Shown here: piece by piece, positions 32,289-43,882 of the stretch
How positions within the stretch are numbered: the first letter of the stretch is position 1
Layout of the letters: each line of letters begins with the position of its first letter
Assembly (NCBI GenBank): GCA_023159155.1
Contig: JAJNNX010000005.1
Span: 434,001-498,000 of the forward strand
Origin: Ustulina deusta
Lineage: Eukaryota > Ascomycota > Sordariomycetes > Xylariales > Xylariaceae
Length of the DNA stretch: 64,000 nt
Direction: 5' to 3'
Translations under genes and position numbers: made by a program
The notes under the pieces: model-generated
What the model was told of the DNA's origin: nothing
What the model saw: the letters and a program-made list of their open reading frames with translations, nothing else
Database searches by the model: none

Positions 32289-35197
32289 GGTGTTTTTTGA
32301 CTTAGGGCGCTGAGTTGGTGAGATGGATCGGTAAAGATGTACTACAATCTTTCTAACTCTGAAGCCGGCGGGATCAAGTGGTAAGTCGCAGAATGAATGA
32401 AGGATAGGGGTGCGATTATGTTGCGTCGATAAGGTGATAGGTAACAGGATGGCGGTGGTGGTTATTAAGTTATTAGATCTTGAAGGATCTTCGGGAGGGA
32501 GGACTAGGTACTAATAAGTAACTATTGGTAACTAGCGGTAGCTATAGGCACATGAAGGTGGGTGCGGGTGCAGATGATTTGATGACCCAGAAAATGAGGA
32601 AAAGGGGGGAGGGGGAGCCGCCGTAGGTCATGGAAGGGGTTTCTTCCGCATTAGGTAGTGATTGTGCTCTACACTATATTAGTACTAGGTTAGTTCGGTA
32701 CCTACGGGTCCAAGTTACCATTAGGTCTATAATACAAAGTACCACGCTATTCCTGGGACACATAAGCCTGAGACCTGAGGCAGCGGACATTGCATTGCAT
32801 TGCATAGTGTATCTCCACAAATTGAGACACCTTATGCACCTGAAATCTTCCTCAATTATGTTATTTTATTTTAATTTTTATTTCACCATACATAGCCGGA
32901 AGGTAGGTAGGCATTCTATCCCTTCCTAACGAGGTCCTGAGCCGATTTGTCAGGTAGTCTCCCGGATGTTGCGTGACGCGACCTTGAGGTCACCAGGTAG
33001 GCATTCCGTCGAGGGAAGGATAACTTAGCACAATGGCTTGTTGACCGCTCATGCGAGTCTTGTCGAGGGCAGCCTGCATCTTTAACTGTAAGCTGCAGTT
33101 TCCGCTGAAACTCTTCCTATAAGTAGTGTGGTAGAAACATCAGCTATTCACTGTGGGTTATGCTGTTTTTGGACTCTTGGGTAAGGCCTACCTAGTGCAC
33201 ACTACGCCGATACTTTTCCATTGGATGTTCGTCATTTCCAACCCTGACAATCTGGATATGTGTATAGTAGTGCACCTGGAAGTCTTCTAGGCACCTGCTA
33301 GGCTTCCGAGAGACCATAATAACAAAGAACATATCGCTCAAGCCATGTCCCTTGTTGCGATGAATAAAGGCATATGCAGAGCCCCGTCGTAAACATTTCC
33401 GAAAGTGGTTGAATTCAATCTTCTGCAATGTTGGATGCGCTGTCTCAGCATAAGAAGCAGCAGCTCATTCTACACCCACTCTTTCTAATAGTGCTAGGTG
33501 TACTAGAGTTTCAATGTTGTCCTCCTAGTATAGCTTACGCATATCTACCTACTCAGGGCCATCTACATGTACCTTGGGTACTTTATACTGTATAGGAGTA
33601 TACGTAGCAGCCCTACGGACAGACAGACCCATCCCAATTTCATCCAAAGAAAAAAACGAATGCACGGGCGCTAAAATCCTTGGACCAATTTCTATGAACA
33701 CTTGGGCGCTGATAAAATGCTATTATCAAGAGCCGGGCTCGGAGTACAAGGTAATAGGTACCTATCCAGGACTACGTACCTAGGTAGATTATTACTTTGA
33801 TAGGTAGGTAGGTAGTATTATTTTAACTCGTAGTAGGTATAGTGTACTGTGTTTTCAATGCTATGGGTCTGGGACTACCTACCTTGGGACGTTATGATCT
33901 GAAGTCATGTGTTACTGGGTAACGATTGAACAAGAGTGCCCTTGAACAAGCAATGTATACAAAAATGTGCGTTAGGTGGTTCTATTGAGTGTAAGTATGC
34001 AGTGCGTACACTACACTTGCCTGCCTGGAGTGCTCATGTGATATACTGGCTGTTACTAGTCTATATCATGATGGGTTATGATCAACTCTCATGACATCCA
34101 TTACTCTCGAGTTCTAGTCAAAAAAAATATAGCGTACACGCGCTCATCACTCCCTTGCCTTGTTTCAGCCGTGTACTATTGTTGCCTTATATGAGTTGAC
34201 ACGTGCAACATAGAGCGTGCATTTTCATAACTGTTCACATGCCAACCTAACTCTTAAAGCGAAGCATCAACGACGATAAGCTAGCTCAAGCTAGATCCCT
34301 AAACATAGGCAAGCCCAATATCGAAGAACATAAAAACGGACAGAGACCACGCCTAAAAAGCGTGACAACTGATTGTATCACACCTGCTACCAGATCTACA
34401 TGTTCGTAGCATTCCTGTCTTTTGATGCTGTATACTACTCAGCGACCAGTAGCACACCATGTTGTTGAACGTTACGCCCGGGGTATTTCGACATACAGTT
34501 ATTCATCCGGTAGCTTTCTAATATGGTTCTATTCCCCATTACGACAGACATTAGCTAGATAACTTCGAGGCACTTTACATGCATAGTATATATCAGGTAC
34601 GGAGTACTCAGGTACATACATCAAGCTCTACACTCGGTGCATATAGTAAGAATTTCAGGAGGAGACGATAAAGATAAAGTGATAAGATAAGGGACCCATA
34701 AATTTTGTAGTGCAGGTTAAGCAAGCTCCTGCTGTCATGGAATTTACAGAAGCAGTTGGGTCCGCACAGAGCACAGATCACCTTCACTCTTTTACTCTAC
34801 CCAATAGGTTCTGTTGGTGTTGTCTCCAGACTCAAGTTCCTCAAACCACTCCCTTGCAGAATTGTCACATAGGTACCACGCAGCATCCATCACAGTCACG
34901 TGATATACTAGCAGACATTCTTCTACCTAAGCAGAAATTTCAAAGCGAATAGCATCATCAAAAAGGTGCCCAACACGACGCAATAATCATCAAAGCACGG
35001 TTGGTCTTGTCCTCATAGACCTCCGTCATCCCCGGACATCTATCCTGTACCACCTTAGTACGCGTTCGGCCCTCTTGCGCGCGTGATGCGACCCAACTCT
35101 CTCCACTCTTGCTAATGTATACCAGATCCTGGCGCCGATTCAGCATCTGCAGCGTCGCGACGGTCCCCTCGACAACCGCCGAGGAGGATACTGGGGC
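32289..35197. other. 2.9-kb gene-free interval
   Basis: AT-rich with scattered short ORFs and no coding signature. It contains TAGGTA-type words, densest around 33750-33830. A 62-codon minus-strand ORF at 34958-35146 is open but unrecognised. Confidence 0.5.
33755..33786. repeat. TAGGTACCTA and TACCTAGGTA palindromes
   Basis: TAGGTACCTA at 33755-33764 and TACCTAGGTA at 33777-33786, followed by tandem TAGG units to about 33815. Confidence 0.7.
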
Positions 35198-38100
35198 ATG
35201 AGTAATTCGAGACCATCAGCCTACACAGCACTTGAATCGCTATTCCTCTTCCAACTACTCAGCAAACACGGCTTTATCAACGGCAGTTTTGATCGCATTG
35301 CCCAAGAACTCAAAAGCACCCCTGTAGTCTTGGAGCAGACAGAGTACGATGCTGGCCGATTAACACCCGAAGCTCTCCAGCAGCTCGCCCTCCAGCTCCT
35401 GAGCGAAGAGCAGAGGCGTGAAGCAGAGGTGGTGGCTGAAAAGGGTGTTAATGGCCTCCCACCGACATCTAAGAAGCGAAAGCTTCAGAGCCCTCCGCTC
35501 CCTACGCTGAAAGAAGCCCACGAACATCCAGAGAAACTCCCTATACTAGTCGACCGACTGTACGCGCGATTCCGAGATGAATTTGTTAGGCAGATCCGAG
35601 AAGATGAGCGGTTGTACCAGCAGCGAGAGCGCGAGATTGATGAGATTGAACAAGGCGAGTGGGATGAGAGGATAAAGCAGGAACAGCGCGTGGATACTGC
35701 TAGCAGTGGGATCTCTACTGGGAAAGATGTACGGCTACCTAAATCAAACAGCCAGGCGACGCCGACACCAGTTCCGGTCCAGGTTCCGGTTCAGGTTCCA
35801 GTTCAGGTTTCGGTTCAAGTTCCGGTTCAAGTTCAGGTTCCGGTCCAAATTCCAGTGCCAGCGAAGCCTCGGATACAGGAACCTACAAAACGGGTTGAAG
35901 CCACACCCAATTCTGTTGTTCCTATTCCGCCTCCTCCTCAGGTGCTACACGAAAAGCGGCCTTTGCAACCAAGCCCTTCGCCCCTAACGCCGGCGATAGC
36001 ACCAGCAACTGCAACGACCACAGCAGTGCGCTCTGCTAGTGAGCAACGGCCCTTCGCGACAGACGTACGACCACCACAGGAACCTGCCCGTCCCTCCAAT
36101 GGTACAGCACCTGTTCTCCAACATCCCCAAATGGTCCAAGGATATGGGCCACGCCCCGCTTCCACTGTACCGCCGCCGTCGCAACTACATGTCCCAGATG
36201 GCGCACCACTTCCCGAGAGTCTACCAAAGGCGAAGAGTCCAGTCCTAAGTCAGCAAGGTCAGGCGCAAGCACCTCCCCTCAAATGGGAACCGCTTTACCA
36301 ACCTCCTCCTCATCCTCCCCATCATCCGCCTCATCATCCGCCACACCCAACATCACATCCAACACCACATCCAACACCACATCAAACGCCAGTACCCTCG
36401 CCTCGCCCTCCTTATACCTCAGGAACAGCTCGACCTCAGGGTTATTCTCAGGTTCCACCTGGCCCCTCTCAAGCATCTCAACATCCTCCTCAACACTCGC
36501 AGAATTATGCTGGGAGCCGACAAACCCCAGGACAGGCTATCCCCCAACCTCGGTTCCCAACTCCGGGTACCAGCGCTCCATCTCCTCCAGTCCTCCTACC
36601 TCCACAGAATGCTGGTCCAATTCCTCCCTCGTTGCAGTCTTTACCTGTGAATGCGACTCCAGATGGAACTGGGCAGCATGGCCCTCATCAGCGGCTACCC
36701 TCTACACCAGTTGTTGCATCCCCTATGCCTAACGCCCCCCGAAATGTATATACACAACATCAGACCAGTGTTTTGCCAACATCAACTCCCGTTCGACCGC
36801 CCCCTGGATTGACAGCTACACAGCCTGGCATTGCAACTACTAAGCCCTCCACACAAACAATTCAACCTCCTCAGGTGGCCATTTCCGTCCGACATCCGAC
36901 GTCACAATCTCATCCTCGTCCGCACCCTACTTCCCAACAATCATCCGTTCCAACTACTCCATCTCAACCCCAACACCCAAAGGCTACCCAACGATCCAAT
37001 GGCGCTCCATACAACCAGCAGTCTAAACCAGCAGGTGGCTCTGATATAGTTCCGCGTTCGCAGGTACCTATTCAAACTCCGTTTTCGACCCCGCAAAATT
37101 CGCGTCCGCCTTCTGTCGCCCAAGCCCAGACACCGTCGGGAATTATTGATTCTTTGTACGTTATTAGAGGCCATGGCACCAAATGGACATCAACGCCGAC
37201 TCCATCTACTCCTCGGATCAAGGATGCAGAAGGCTATTTTGACATCGAGAGCCCTGCATTTGAGCCCATTAGCCCGCCTATGCGGCCAACTCAGCTTCCC
37301 AAGACGTCTCTGAATGCCGAGAAGAAAGACACTGGCAAACCTGTGCTGAAGACGGACGTCAATAAATCACGAGGCCGTGCGGCGCGAGTTGCGCAGAAAG
37401 CTGAAACCGTACCAGAGACCAGAGAAGTTCCTATTGAGCCAGATGTACCAGTCCCGGCCATTAAGAATGAGGAAGCTGTACCACAAACACTCCAGGAAGC
37501 CATGGATACTGCCGCCAATGAGACCCTCCAGGGTCGTACGCCAGCGGCGATGAATACCCTACCGAATAAACGCAAACGGCAGGATAGTCCTCTACACAGT
37601 GGACCACCAAGCCCTGCAACTCACGTACTCTGGACCCGAGCTTTTCATAAGATTAGTATGACAGCTCTTGATCAGATCATCGGGCACCGGTACGCCAACA
37701 TGTTTGCCAATCCCATCAAGCCTAGGCTAGCTCCGGGCTATTACGATATCATACTTCGGCCACAAGATCTCAAAGGGATACAGAAAGCCATTACAGCAGG
37801 GTCGAAAGCCGCCGCTGCAACCGTGGCAACTATGCCTGACGTCGATCCAAACTCGCCTGCTGTCTGGCTTCCTTTATCCATTGATTTGGTACCGCCACGA
37901 GGCATCATTAACATCGCGCAACTCGAACGGGAGCTAATCCATATGTTCGCCAACGCTATCATGTACAATCCCGATCCACAGCGGGGTCTTGGGCCGTCGT
38001 TCCTCAGGAGCTATCAGTCAAATTCCGAAGAAGGAGAGGACCTTCGTGGATACGAATTCGATGAGAATGGGGTAGTAAAGGAGACACGCAACATGTTTGC

Positions 38101-38272
38101 TGAGGTGGAAAAGTTGCTCGGGGATCTTCGTAACGAGGTTGTGCCTCGAGCTCAGGCCATTGGAGCAGGCAGTCGTAGCGTGAGCGCTGCAGTGGGTGAA
38201 TCAAACACCGTGGAAGATGATGGCGGTGATGAGCAAGCAGGTGATGCGAAAAGACGAAGGATTCGGGGTTAG
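35198..38272 (+). CDS. Bromodomain protein resembling the NuA4 subunit BRD8/Bdc1
   Basis: Uninterrupted ORF of 1024 residues from ATG 35198. The N-terminal 170 residues are helical (ALESLFLFQLLSKHGFINGSFDRIAQEL, LTPEALQQLALQLLSEEQRREAE, LYARFRDEFVRQIREDERLYQQREREIDEIE), as in BRD8-type proteins. Residues about 180-800 are disordered and Pro/Gln/Ser/Thr-rich, with a VPVQ tandem (about 191-222) and a His-Pro run (PHHPPHHPPHP). A bromodomain occupies about 809-941 (LWTRAFHKISMTALDQIIGHRYANMFANPI through LERELIHMFANAIMYNP). Between its helices is an insert of about 45 residues. BRD8/Bdc1 is a bromodomain subunit of the NuA4 histone acetyltransferase; assignment to it is inferred from the architecture, while the bromodomain itself is clear. 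Confidence 0.8.
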   Translation: MSNSRPSAYTALESLFLFQLLSKHGFINGSFDRIAQELKSTPVVLEQTEYDAGRLTPEALQQLALQLLSEEQRREAEVVAEKGVNGLPPTSKKRKLQSPPLPTLKEAHEHPEKLPILVDRLYARFRDEFVRQIREDERLYQQREREIDEIEQGEWDERIKQEQRVDTASSGISTGKDVRLPKSNSQATPTPVPVQVPVQVPVQVSVQVPVQVQVPVQIPVPAKPRIQEPTKRVEATPNSVVPIPPPPQVLHEKRPLQPSPSPLTPAIAPATATTTAVRSASEQRPFATDVRPPQEPARPSNGTAPVLQHPQMVQGYGPRPASTVPPPSQLHVPDGAPLPESLPKAKSPVLSQQGQAQAPPLKWEPLYQPPPHPPHHPPHHPPHPTSHPTPHPTPHQTPVPSPRPPYTSGTARPQGYSQVPPGPSQASQHPPQHSQNYAGSRQTPGQAIPQPRFPTPGTSAPSPPVLLPPQNAGPIPPSLQSLPVNATPDGTGQHGPHQRLPSTPVVASPMPNAPRNVYTQHQTSVLPTSTPVRPPPGLTATQPGIATTKPSTQTIQPPQVAISVRHPTSQSHPRPHPTSQQSSVPTTPSQPQHPKATQRSNGAPYNQQSKPAGGSDIVPRSQVPIQTPFSTPQNSRPPSVAQAQTPSGIIDSLYVIRGHGTKWTSTPTPSTPRIKDAEGYFDIESPAFEPISPPMRPTQLPKTSLNAEKKDTGKPVLKTDVNKSRGRAARVAQKAETVPETREVPIEPDVPVPAIKNEEAVPQTLQEAMDTAANETLQGRTPAAMNTLPNKRKRQDSPLHSGPPSPATHVLWTRAFHKISMTALDQIIGHRYANMFANPIKPRLAPGYYDIILRPQDLKGIQKAITAGSKAAAATVATMPDVDPNSPAVWLPLSIDLVPPRGIINIAQLERELIHMFANAIMYNPDPQRGLGPSFLRSYQSNSEEGEDLRGYEFDENGVVKETRNMFAEVEKLLGDLRNEVVPRAQAIGAGSRSVSAAVGESNTVEDDGGDEQAGDAKRRRIRG
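35770..35862 (+). repeat. In-frame minisatellite encoding VPVQ repeats
   Basis: A degenerate 12-base unit (GTTCCGGTTCAG-like) is repeated about seven times, encoding VPVQ with variants. It lies inside the disordered part of the bromodomain protein. Confidence 0.85.
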
Positions 38273-38937
38273 AAGCCCGTATAGCAACTTCGTACTAGCC
38301 TGCATTAAAGCTATGCGAGCTGCTTCGCCATGCGCTCATGGTGAAAGCAGTTGATAAGACAGCAGCAATTGAGTAAACTGTATAGTGTGAAATGAGTGCA
38401 TGAAGCGACACGACTAGCGAATTTCATGAATAAGTGGTGTTCCACTCGACACTTGTCCACTACAAGCGTTGTCTCTGAAAATTATATTCTCAATTTGGAA
38501 GGGCTTCCTAGGTAGGCATCGCCAGGAGCATTACAGCTACCGATAACCTTCTGAGTCACGACCTCACATAGGAGGTGTCTTTGCAATCACACCCATGAAA
38601 CTGATCGCGATGTCAGGCTCTGGGAGTGGGTACCTAGGTACCTATTGTGCACCTGCTGACCTCGGGTCATGCCGCAAATTCTCATGTGTGTAGCTAAATA
38701 TATATTATATATTGCATTATCGGATAAGAGAATACATATGTCCACGCGCAAGGTACAGGAAGGTAGCGAGGTCTTACCTGCTAACTGGGGTAATCCCACA
38801 CGCGCAGCTCCCCAGGATCTAATTTACAGCCCCCGCGATCAGTCATTACGAGTGGAGACGCGTCGCGCGTACATTGTATTATCGACAGTGCCCTTCAAGC
38901 GGGTAGGTGGGCGCCTTGATTTGACCGATACGTTCAA
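38273..38937. other. Intergenic region
   Basis: No gene seen. It holds the palindrome pair at 38631-38644. Confidence 0.5.
38631..38644. repeat. Overlapping TACCTAGGTA / TAGGTACCTA palindromes
   Basis: TACCTAGGTA at 38631-38640 overlaps TAGGTACCTA at 38635-38644, the same arrangement as at 21178-21191. Confidence 0.7.
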
Positions 38938-40994
38938 ATGCCCAGACACACAGTAATCGCGGATTCCGAAGAGGAAGACGAAGGAGATGATGTCTTCTTG
39001 CCGCAGCCTGGAGGTGACTGTGACAGACCAGAGCCCGAGCCGCTCAGCCCACATCATCGGCCATCAAGCCCAGCGGCGGCGGCGGCGGGTGAGCCTCACA
39101 ACCAGTCATCAGGCGTCACGGAGCCTTCATTCTTCGCCAACATTTACGACAACCAGCAAAGCTTAGCAGTACAGCAATCACATCTTGTAGAACATATTGT
39201 CCGACAAAGCCAGAGGGCCAGCGCGAGTAGCGGCGATGTTTCGCTCCCCGCCAAAACGACGCGAAGGGCCAATCCATCCTCCGGCACCGATGTGACGTCA
39301 CCAGTGGTCTTGAGCAGACCTGGAAATCACACGATCCTCTTTACCGACGATGCATCCGAGTTCACTACACCCCGTAAGAGCACCGGTCAGGAGTGGGAGA
39401 TTCCCAGCAGCCCCGAGGATGCAATTGCATCACAACGCACTAAATGCTCGAAAAGCAAGGGCAACACTTCTGGCGAAAAGAAAAGGATAAAATCGGCATT
39501 AGTTTCGAGTCCCGCTGCTGCCATGTCTGCAGCTGAAGACATTACACCAAAGGCGCCCTTTGGAGATGTCGCTGTTGAGGATCAACTAGACGAAGGTCTA
39601 ACAGCGGGTGCCATGTCAATGCTGGCGGCGGCGAAAAATCCAAATTTATCCCACGATGATGCTACTCTGCCGGACGCGACCAAATTCTACATCGCTCAGA
39701 GCAATCTTACGACTATGCAAAAGCTCGAGTATCAAAAAGTCAATATGTCTCGTAGTTATGGGGGGCTCCCTGGATCTTTCCCTAATCAGAAATCAAGCGG
39801 TGTCACAACCATCGCTTATTCAACACCTAGCGGGTACTCGTCGATCCCACCTCTGCCCGGGGAGGAGCCCCTTGCGCGACCCGCTAGCCCTCAACGGAAT
39901 GAGATCATAAACGTGAGCATATAATAATATTATCAGATTGACGCAGGTGCTGACTGCAACTTTAGATAAGTTCTTCACCAGATATAGTTGATTCTGGCTT
40001 CGATTTGCCCAATGAAAGAGTCCCTGTTGCCAATATGGAAATAGAAATACCTGCGCCAAGTCAGGGCTGTGAATCCCCAGTTATGCCTCAAAGCCGAACG
40101 CCTGTCAGCAAAGGAAAGAAGAGAGCGAGACAGATTGTTGAAGAAGACGAGCTATGTCTGTATGATACCCGGGATCCGGACGGTATCGATGCGCCCCGGG
40201 AATCTTATAAATCTAGAGCGACTAAGCGAAGGTCAGTAGTAGCCAAAGGTTTTGTGGATGTTGAGAACAACATGGATACTCTCGAAGACATCTCAAACGA
40301 GCCGATGGTTTCGACGCAGAGTCCCCCCAAATTTCCAGCCTCGGCTTTACTGGATACAGACCCTTTCGAACCAGAACCTGAGGCGCTTCCTAGGAAGCGT
40401 GGACGCAAGAAGAAGCAGCCTGCTACTGAGAGCCCCCCGGCACAGCTGGAGATAAACGAGGATTCACACTTGAACCAAGGTCCTGCCTCTCCCAATAAAG
40501 CTGCCACATTGGAACCTTCGCCAGCAAAACCAAAGAAGAAGCGAGGGCGTCCACGCAAGTCAGAATTTTCGAAAGCTGCTGAAGAACCGTTACCTGAGCC
40601 GCCCATAGTTGATGAGCATTTAACAACAGATCTACCCCAAAATGACAATAATTCGGATCAATCCGCTACAGCTATAAGAAAGCAGAAAGATGATAAACAA
40701 AAGACGAAAGTAAAGAAGAGCAATGCCACTAAAGAGGATGAGGGTCCAGAGTCGGAAGAGAACAGGCTACCATTCACAGAAGTAGACAATAATCTAAGCA
40801 CCCCTTCTAAGTCGGTTTCTACCAAAGAGCCACCTACAAAAGCTAAGACAGAGCCCGGAGACGATAAGTCTGCTCCAAAAACGCCGTTGAAAGAGAACCC
40901 CAAACTGGGTGCTTCGCAGTCGAAAGTCACATACAGAGTTGGTCTGAGCCGACGCTCCCGTATTGCGCCCTTGCTGAAGTCCATTAAAAAGTGA
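38938..40994 (+). CDS. AT-hook nuclear protein of unknown function (two exons)
   Basis: Exons 38938-39912 and 39966-40994, giving 667 residues, nearly all polar and disordered-looking. The N-terminus is acidic (ADSEEEDEGDDVF). Two AT-hook-like motifs that bind the minor groove of AT-rich DNA are present: PRKRGRKKKQ (near 465) and KKKRGRPRKS (near 520). A distinct conserved-looking basic C-terminus ends the protein (YRVGLSRRSRIAPLLKSIKK). The intron (GTGAGC to TTTAG) is short and joins EIIN to ISSSPDIVDSGFD in frame. It is very likely nuclear. I recall similar C-termini in fungal AT-hook proteins but cannot name a function. The gene follows the bromodomain gene on the same strand; no functional link is shown. 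Confidence 0.75.
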
Positions 40995-41738
40995 AGGGAG
41001 AGGGAAAACTGGTTATGGTTCTACCTGAATGGTGGCATTCCGGAGGTTATCGTATCAATACCCATGATAAGATGGATGAAATAAGGGGGGGGGGAACCTA
41101 TCGAGTTCGCGAACATTGAAGAATGTCAGCCCCAAGGTATACACCCAGACAATGGAAAATCATCAACTTTCTAGCCGTGACTCATCTCATGATTACTGCG
41201 CAGTCACCTAAGCTGTGAATGGTTTACTAGACGTTTTGCTAGGCCATTATCTCCTCTGATGGTGTGAGAGCAAGACATGCCCAACAAAGTAGTGATAATT
41301 CGACAATGAGCAACAAATTCTTGACGTTAATAATTATTTACACCTTGAATGGCTATACTTCATAGCTTCCATATAGGCTACTACTTCTCAGGGAAGAAAA
41401 AGAACCAACGAAACAATACATACAACACGAGGGGTTCATGGATTGCCACAGTTTAACATATATTTACAGATTTACAATAATTAGGCGACAACCCTTAAAT
41501 ACAATATTATCCCGAACAGGGGCTAGTAATCGTATTTACAAAACGTCCTCCGAGGTTTGGCAATTCAGCCCTTACGTGTGATGTCGTCAGCGGGAGCAAT
41601 CTGACCCTGAATAAGTACGAATAGTGATCTTCCATTACGGACGATAATACATATACAATTACTTACAGGCACGACCCAAGTCGAGCTCAATCTCTACGGA
41701 GCGTACACATTATGTACGACGAGAGTGTTGTCAGCCCA
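40995..41738. other. Intergenic region between convergent genes
   Basis: No gene seen. It contains a run of about ten G at 41085-41094. Confidence 0.5.
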
Positions 41739-42382
41739 TCAAAAGTGGATGGCCGATCTGCCGTTTTCCAGCTGCGCTACCTCTTTTCGAAGAACGTCAA
41801 TCTTGAATGACCGATACGCCTTCTCGATCCTTTCTCTCCTAGCTGGGTCCTTGCTGATGCCTCGCGACGCTGACCACGTCCCCGTGAGCAAGCCGAGCTC
41901 ACCACCAACCATGGTGCCGCCCAGTCCAAAGAAGAAATAAGTGGCGAAATCGCCAAATTTAGTCGGCCTCATGAGAGGCGTGATGTCGGGGATTGCCTCT
42001 AGATATCAATCAATATTCGGTTAGCCGTCTCTTCTCCTGTCGCTTCAAAGTCGACTTGCTTATCATGTATGCCACCCAGAAGAAGCGCGTGGTTCGGGCT
42101 CTGCTTACCTTGCCTTCCGTTCGCGAACAGGACTGACGATGGCTTTTCGGCGGCGCGGAAGGCCGCGAACACGTCGGTCCGCACCTTTCTTAGCCTGATG
42201 CTGGCGTACACCCCTAGACCTAGACCGACCAGCGAACCCACGGTCGTGGCGGTGGCGACTCGCGCCGTCGCCTTTCGGAGTGCGGTGCGGTCGGAAGGCT
42301 CGAGATCGGAGCGGATGTGCTCGCTGGCGAGCTTCGTGAGCTCGTCTTGCTGTTCGGACTTGCGGAAAACGGCGAGGGACAT
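41739..42382 (-). CDS. Small two-helix membrane protein of unknown function (two exons)
   Basis: Exons (minus) 42382-42109 and 41998-41739, giving 177 residues. The soluble N-terminus (MSLAVFRKSEQQDELTKLASEHIRSD) precedes a Gly-rich hydrophobic segment (VGSLVGLGLGVYASIRL, about 53-70). A second segment follows in exon 2 (ATYFFFGLGGTMVGGELGLLTGTW, about 107-130). The C-terminus is charged and helical (RRERIEKAYRSFKIDVLRKEVAQLE). The Gly-zipper-like helices suggest a mitochondrial or other organellar membrane protein, but this is inference and I do not recognise the family. The splice junction joins GRQ to EAIPDITPLMRPTKFGD in frame, with GTAAGC donor and TCTAG acceptor. Confidence 0.72.
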
Positions 42383-43882
42383 ATTGGTTAATGATCAGCT
42401 TTGGCCGATGTTTACTTTGAATATAACTACTGGTAGTACTATTCGACTGGGAATGAGCTCAAGGAGTATAAGTCGAAGATGGAGATGAATTGCAACATCA
42501 TATACAGCATGATATACCGTTCCTAGCTATCCTCCTGATCTTATGAAGTCATGTAAACTAAAGACATATGACATCACCATTACCGCATGCAATAGTTCAT
42601 AGCACCCTACCACTCTCTCACTATGTTAGGTATGCACATAGGTCTGTGGCGTTGCGGTACTCCACTCCCCTAAACTTTCTTATCGCGGCCTATAGTTTCT
42701 CAGCTCTTCATCTTCACCATCTTCACCGCAACTTAAATCAGGCTGGTGATGCGTTTGCTATTCTGCGCTCACTACCTTGGTAGCTTTCACACGTATTTCG
42801 CGAACCGGCGTGAAGCAGCGCTATCCTAGATGGTAGGCAATATCCCATGTGTTTGTTTTCGCGAGCCCGTCGTTCTTTTTTTTCTTTTTATCACTAGCAT
42901 GATGAATTCGTTACTAGACCTGCTTTTCTTAATCTCGAGATGATGAACACCATAACATTTTCTACTCTAACACCTGACTAGTGGAATTCTCGAAGCACCT
43001 ATCTCATCCAGAAAACACGAGCCAGGCTAACGCTTTCGTCCACTTCGATTCTTGTAGTCTAGGTAAGCCGGAGGTAGCTTTTCCAGTGGGCTCCACGAAT
43101 CACCCTCTCGGGAACTAACGGACCGACGTATTGTTCAAACTGCCCAAGGGCTTCAACGTTGAGTTACCCTTGACTTATGAGCTGGTGAAGAGGCTCAGAG
43201 GTGGTATTGGTGGGCACTATACATTGCGGCAAAGCAAGGTTTCTGGAACGAAGTAGATCGAGGCAAGAGAAGAACGGACACCAGGATTGCAGCCCTTTGA
43301 GCGTGCCTGTGTAACGGTGCCCCCCTCGACGTGACTCTACTTTGCTTAATACTGTTCTTTGTAGGTGGAATATTCGCGTTGCCTGTGTGTAGTCCAGAAA
43401 TTGCCCGCTCGGTCTCGCCTAATACAAGTCAGTAGCTACGTTGAAATTTTCTGTTCCGGGTTTCATACTACCGTGACGCGCCATGGAGACCCTCGATGTT
43501 GTTGCATTCTATTCAAACATTCTGGGCTTCACGATCAGAATTAGGTTAGACAGCGGAAATACCTAGGTAGGTACTACAAATGATAACAAAGGAGAAGAAG
43601 AAGAAAAGATTAGAGACTTGGAACTCTACATATCTAATACTATCGTGATCTGCTTTTGAGAAGTCGTGTGCTACACTAAATTCCATGCAGGCTGAGCCCC
43701 ATTAGCCCCGCCATCCGGCCAGCGTAGTAGGTCTTGAAACCACTGAACATCAACCCTACACTATTATATCTATACCTACCTTGAAGCCTACAGAGCTGGG
43801 TATAGTTATCGTGAGCCCCATCTAGGTATCCAATTTCACTTTTAGCAACGTTCATGTAACATTTATCACAAACATATCGATC
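42383..43882. other. Intergenic region
   Basis: 1.5 kb upstream of the sugar kinase. No coding signal seen. One TACCTAGGTA palindrome lies at 43560-43569. Confidence 0.5.

Noticed and set aside
34958..35146. 62-codon minus-strand ORF just upstream of the bromodomain gene
   Set aside because: It lacks an upstream start or splice context and lies in the likely promoter or leader of the neighbouring gene.
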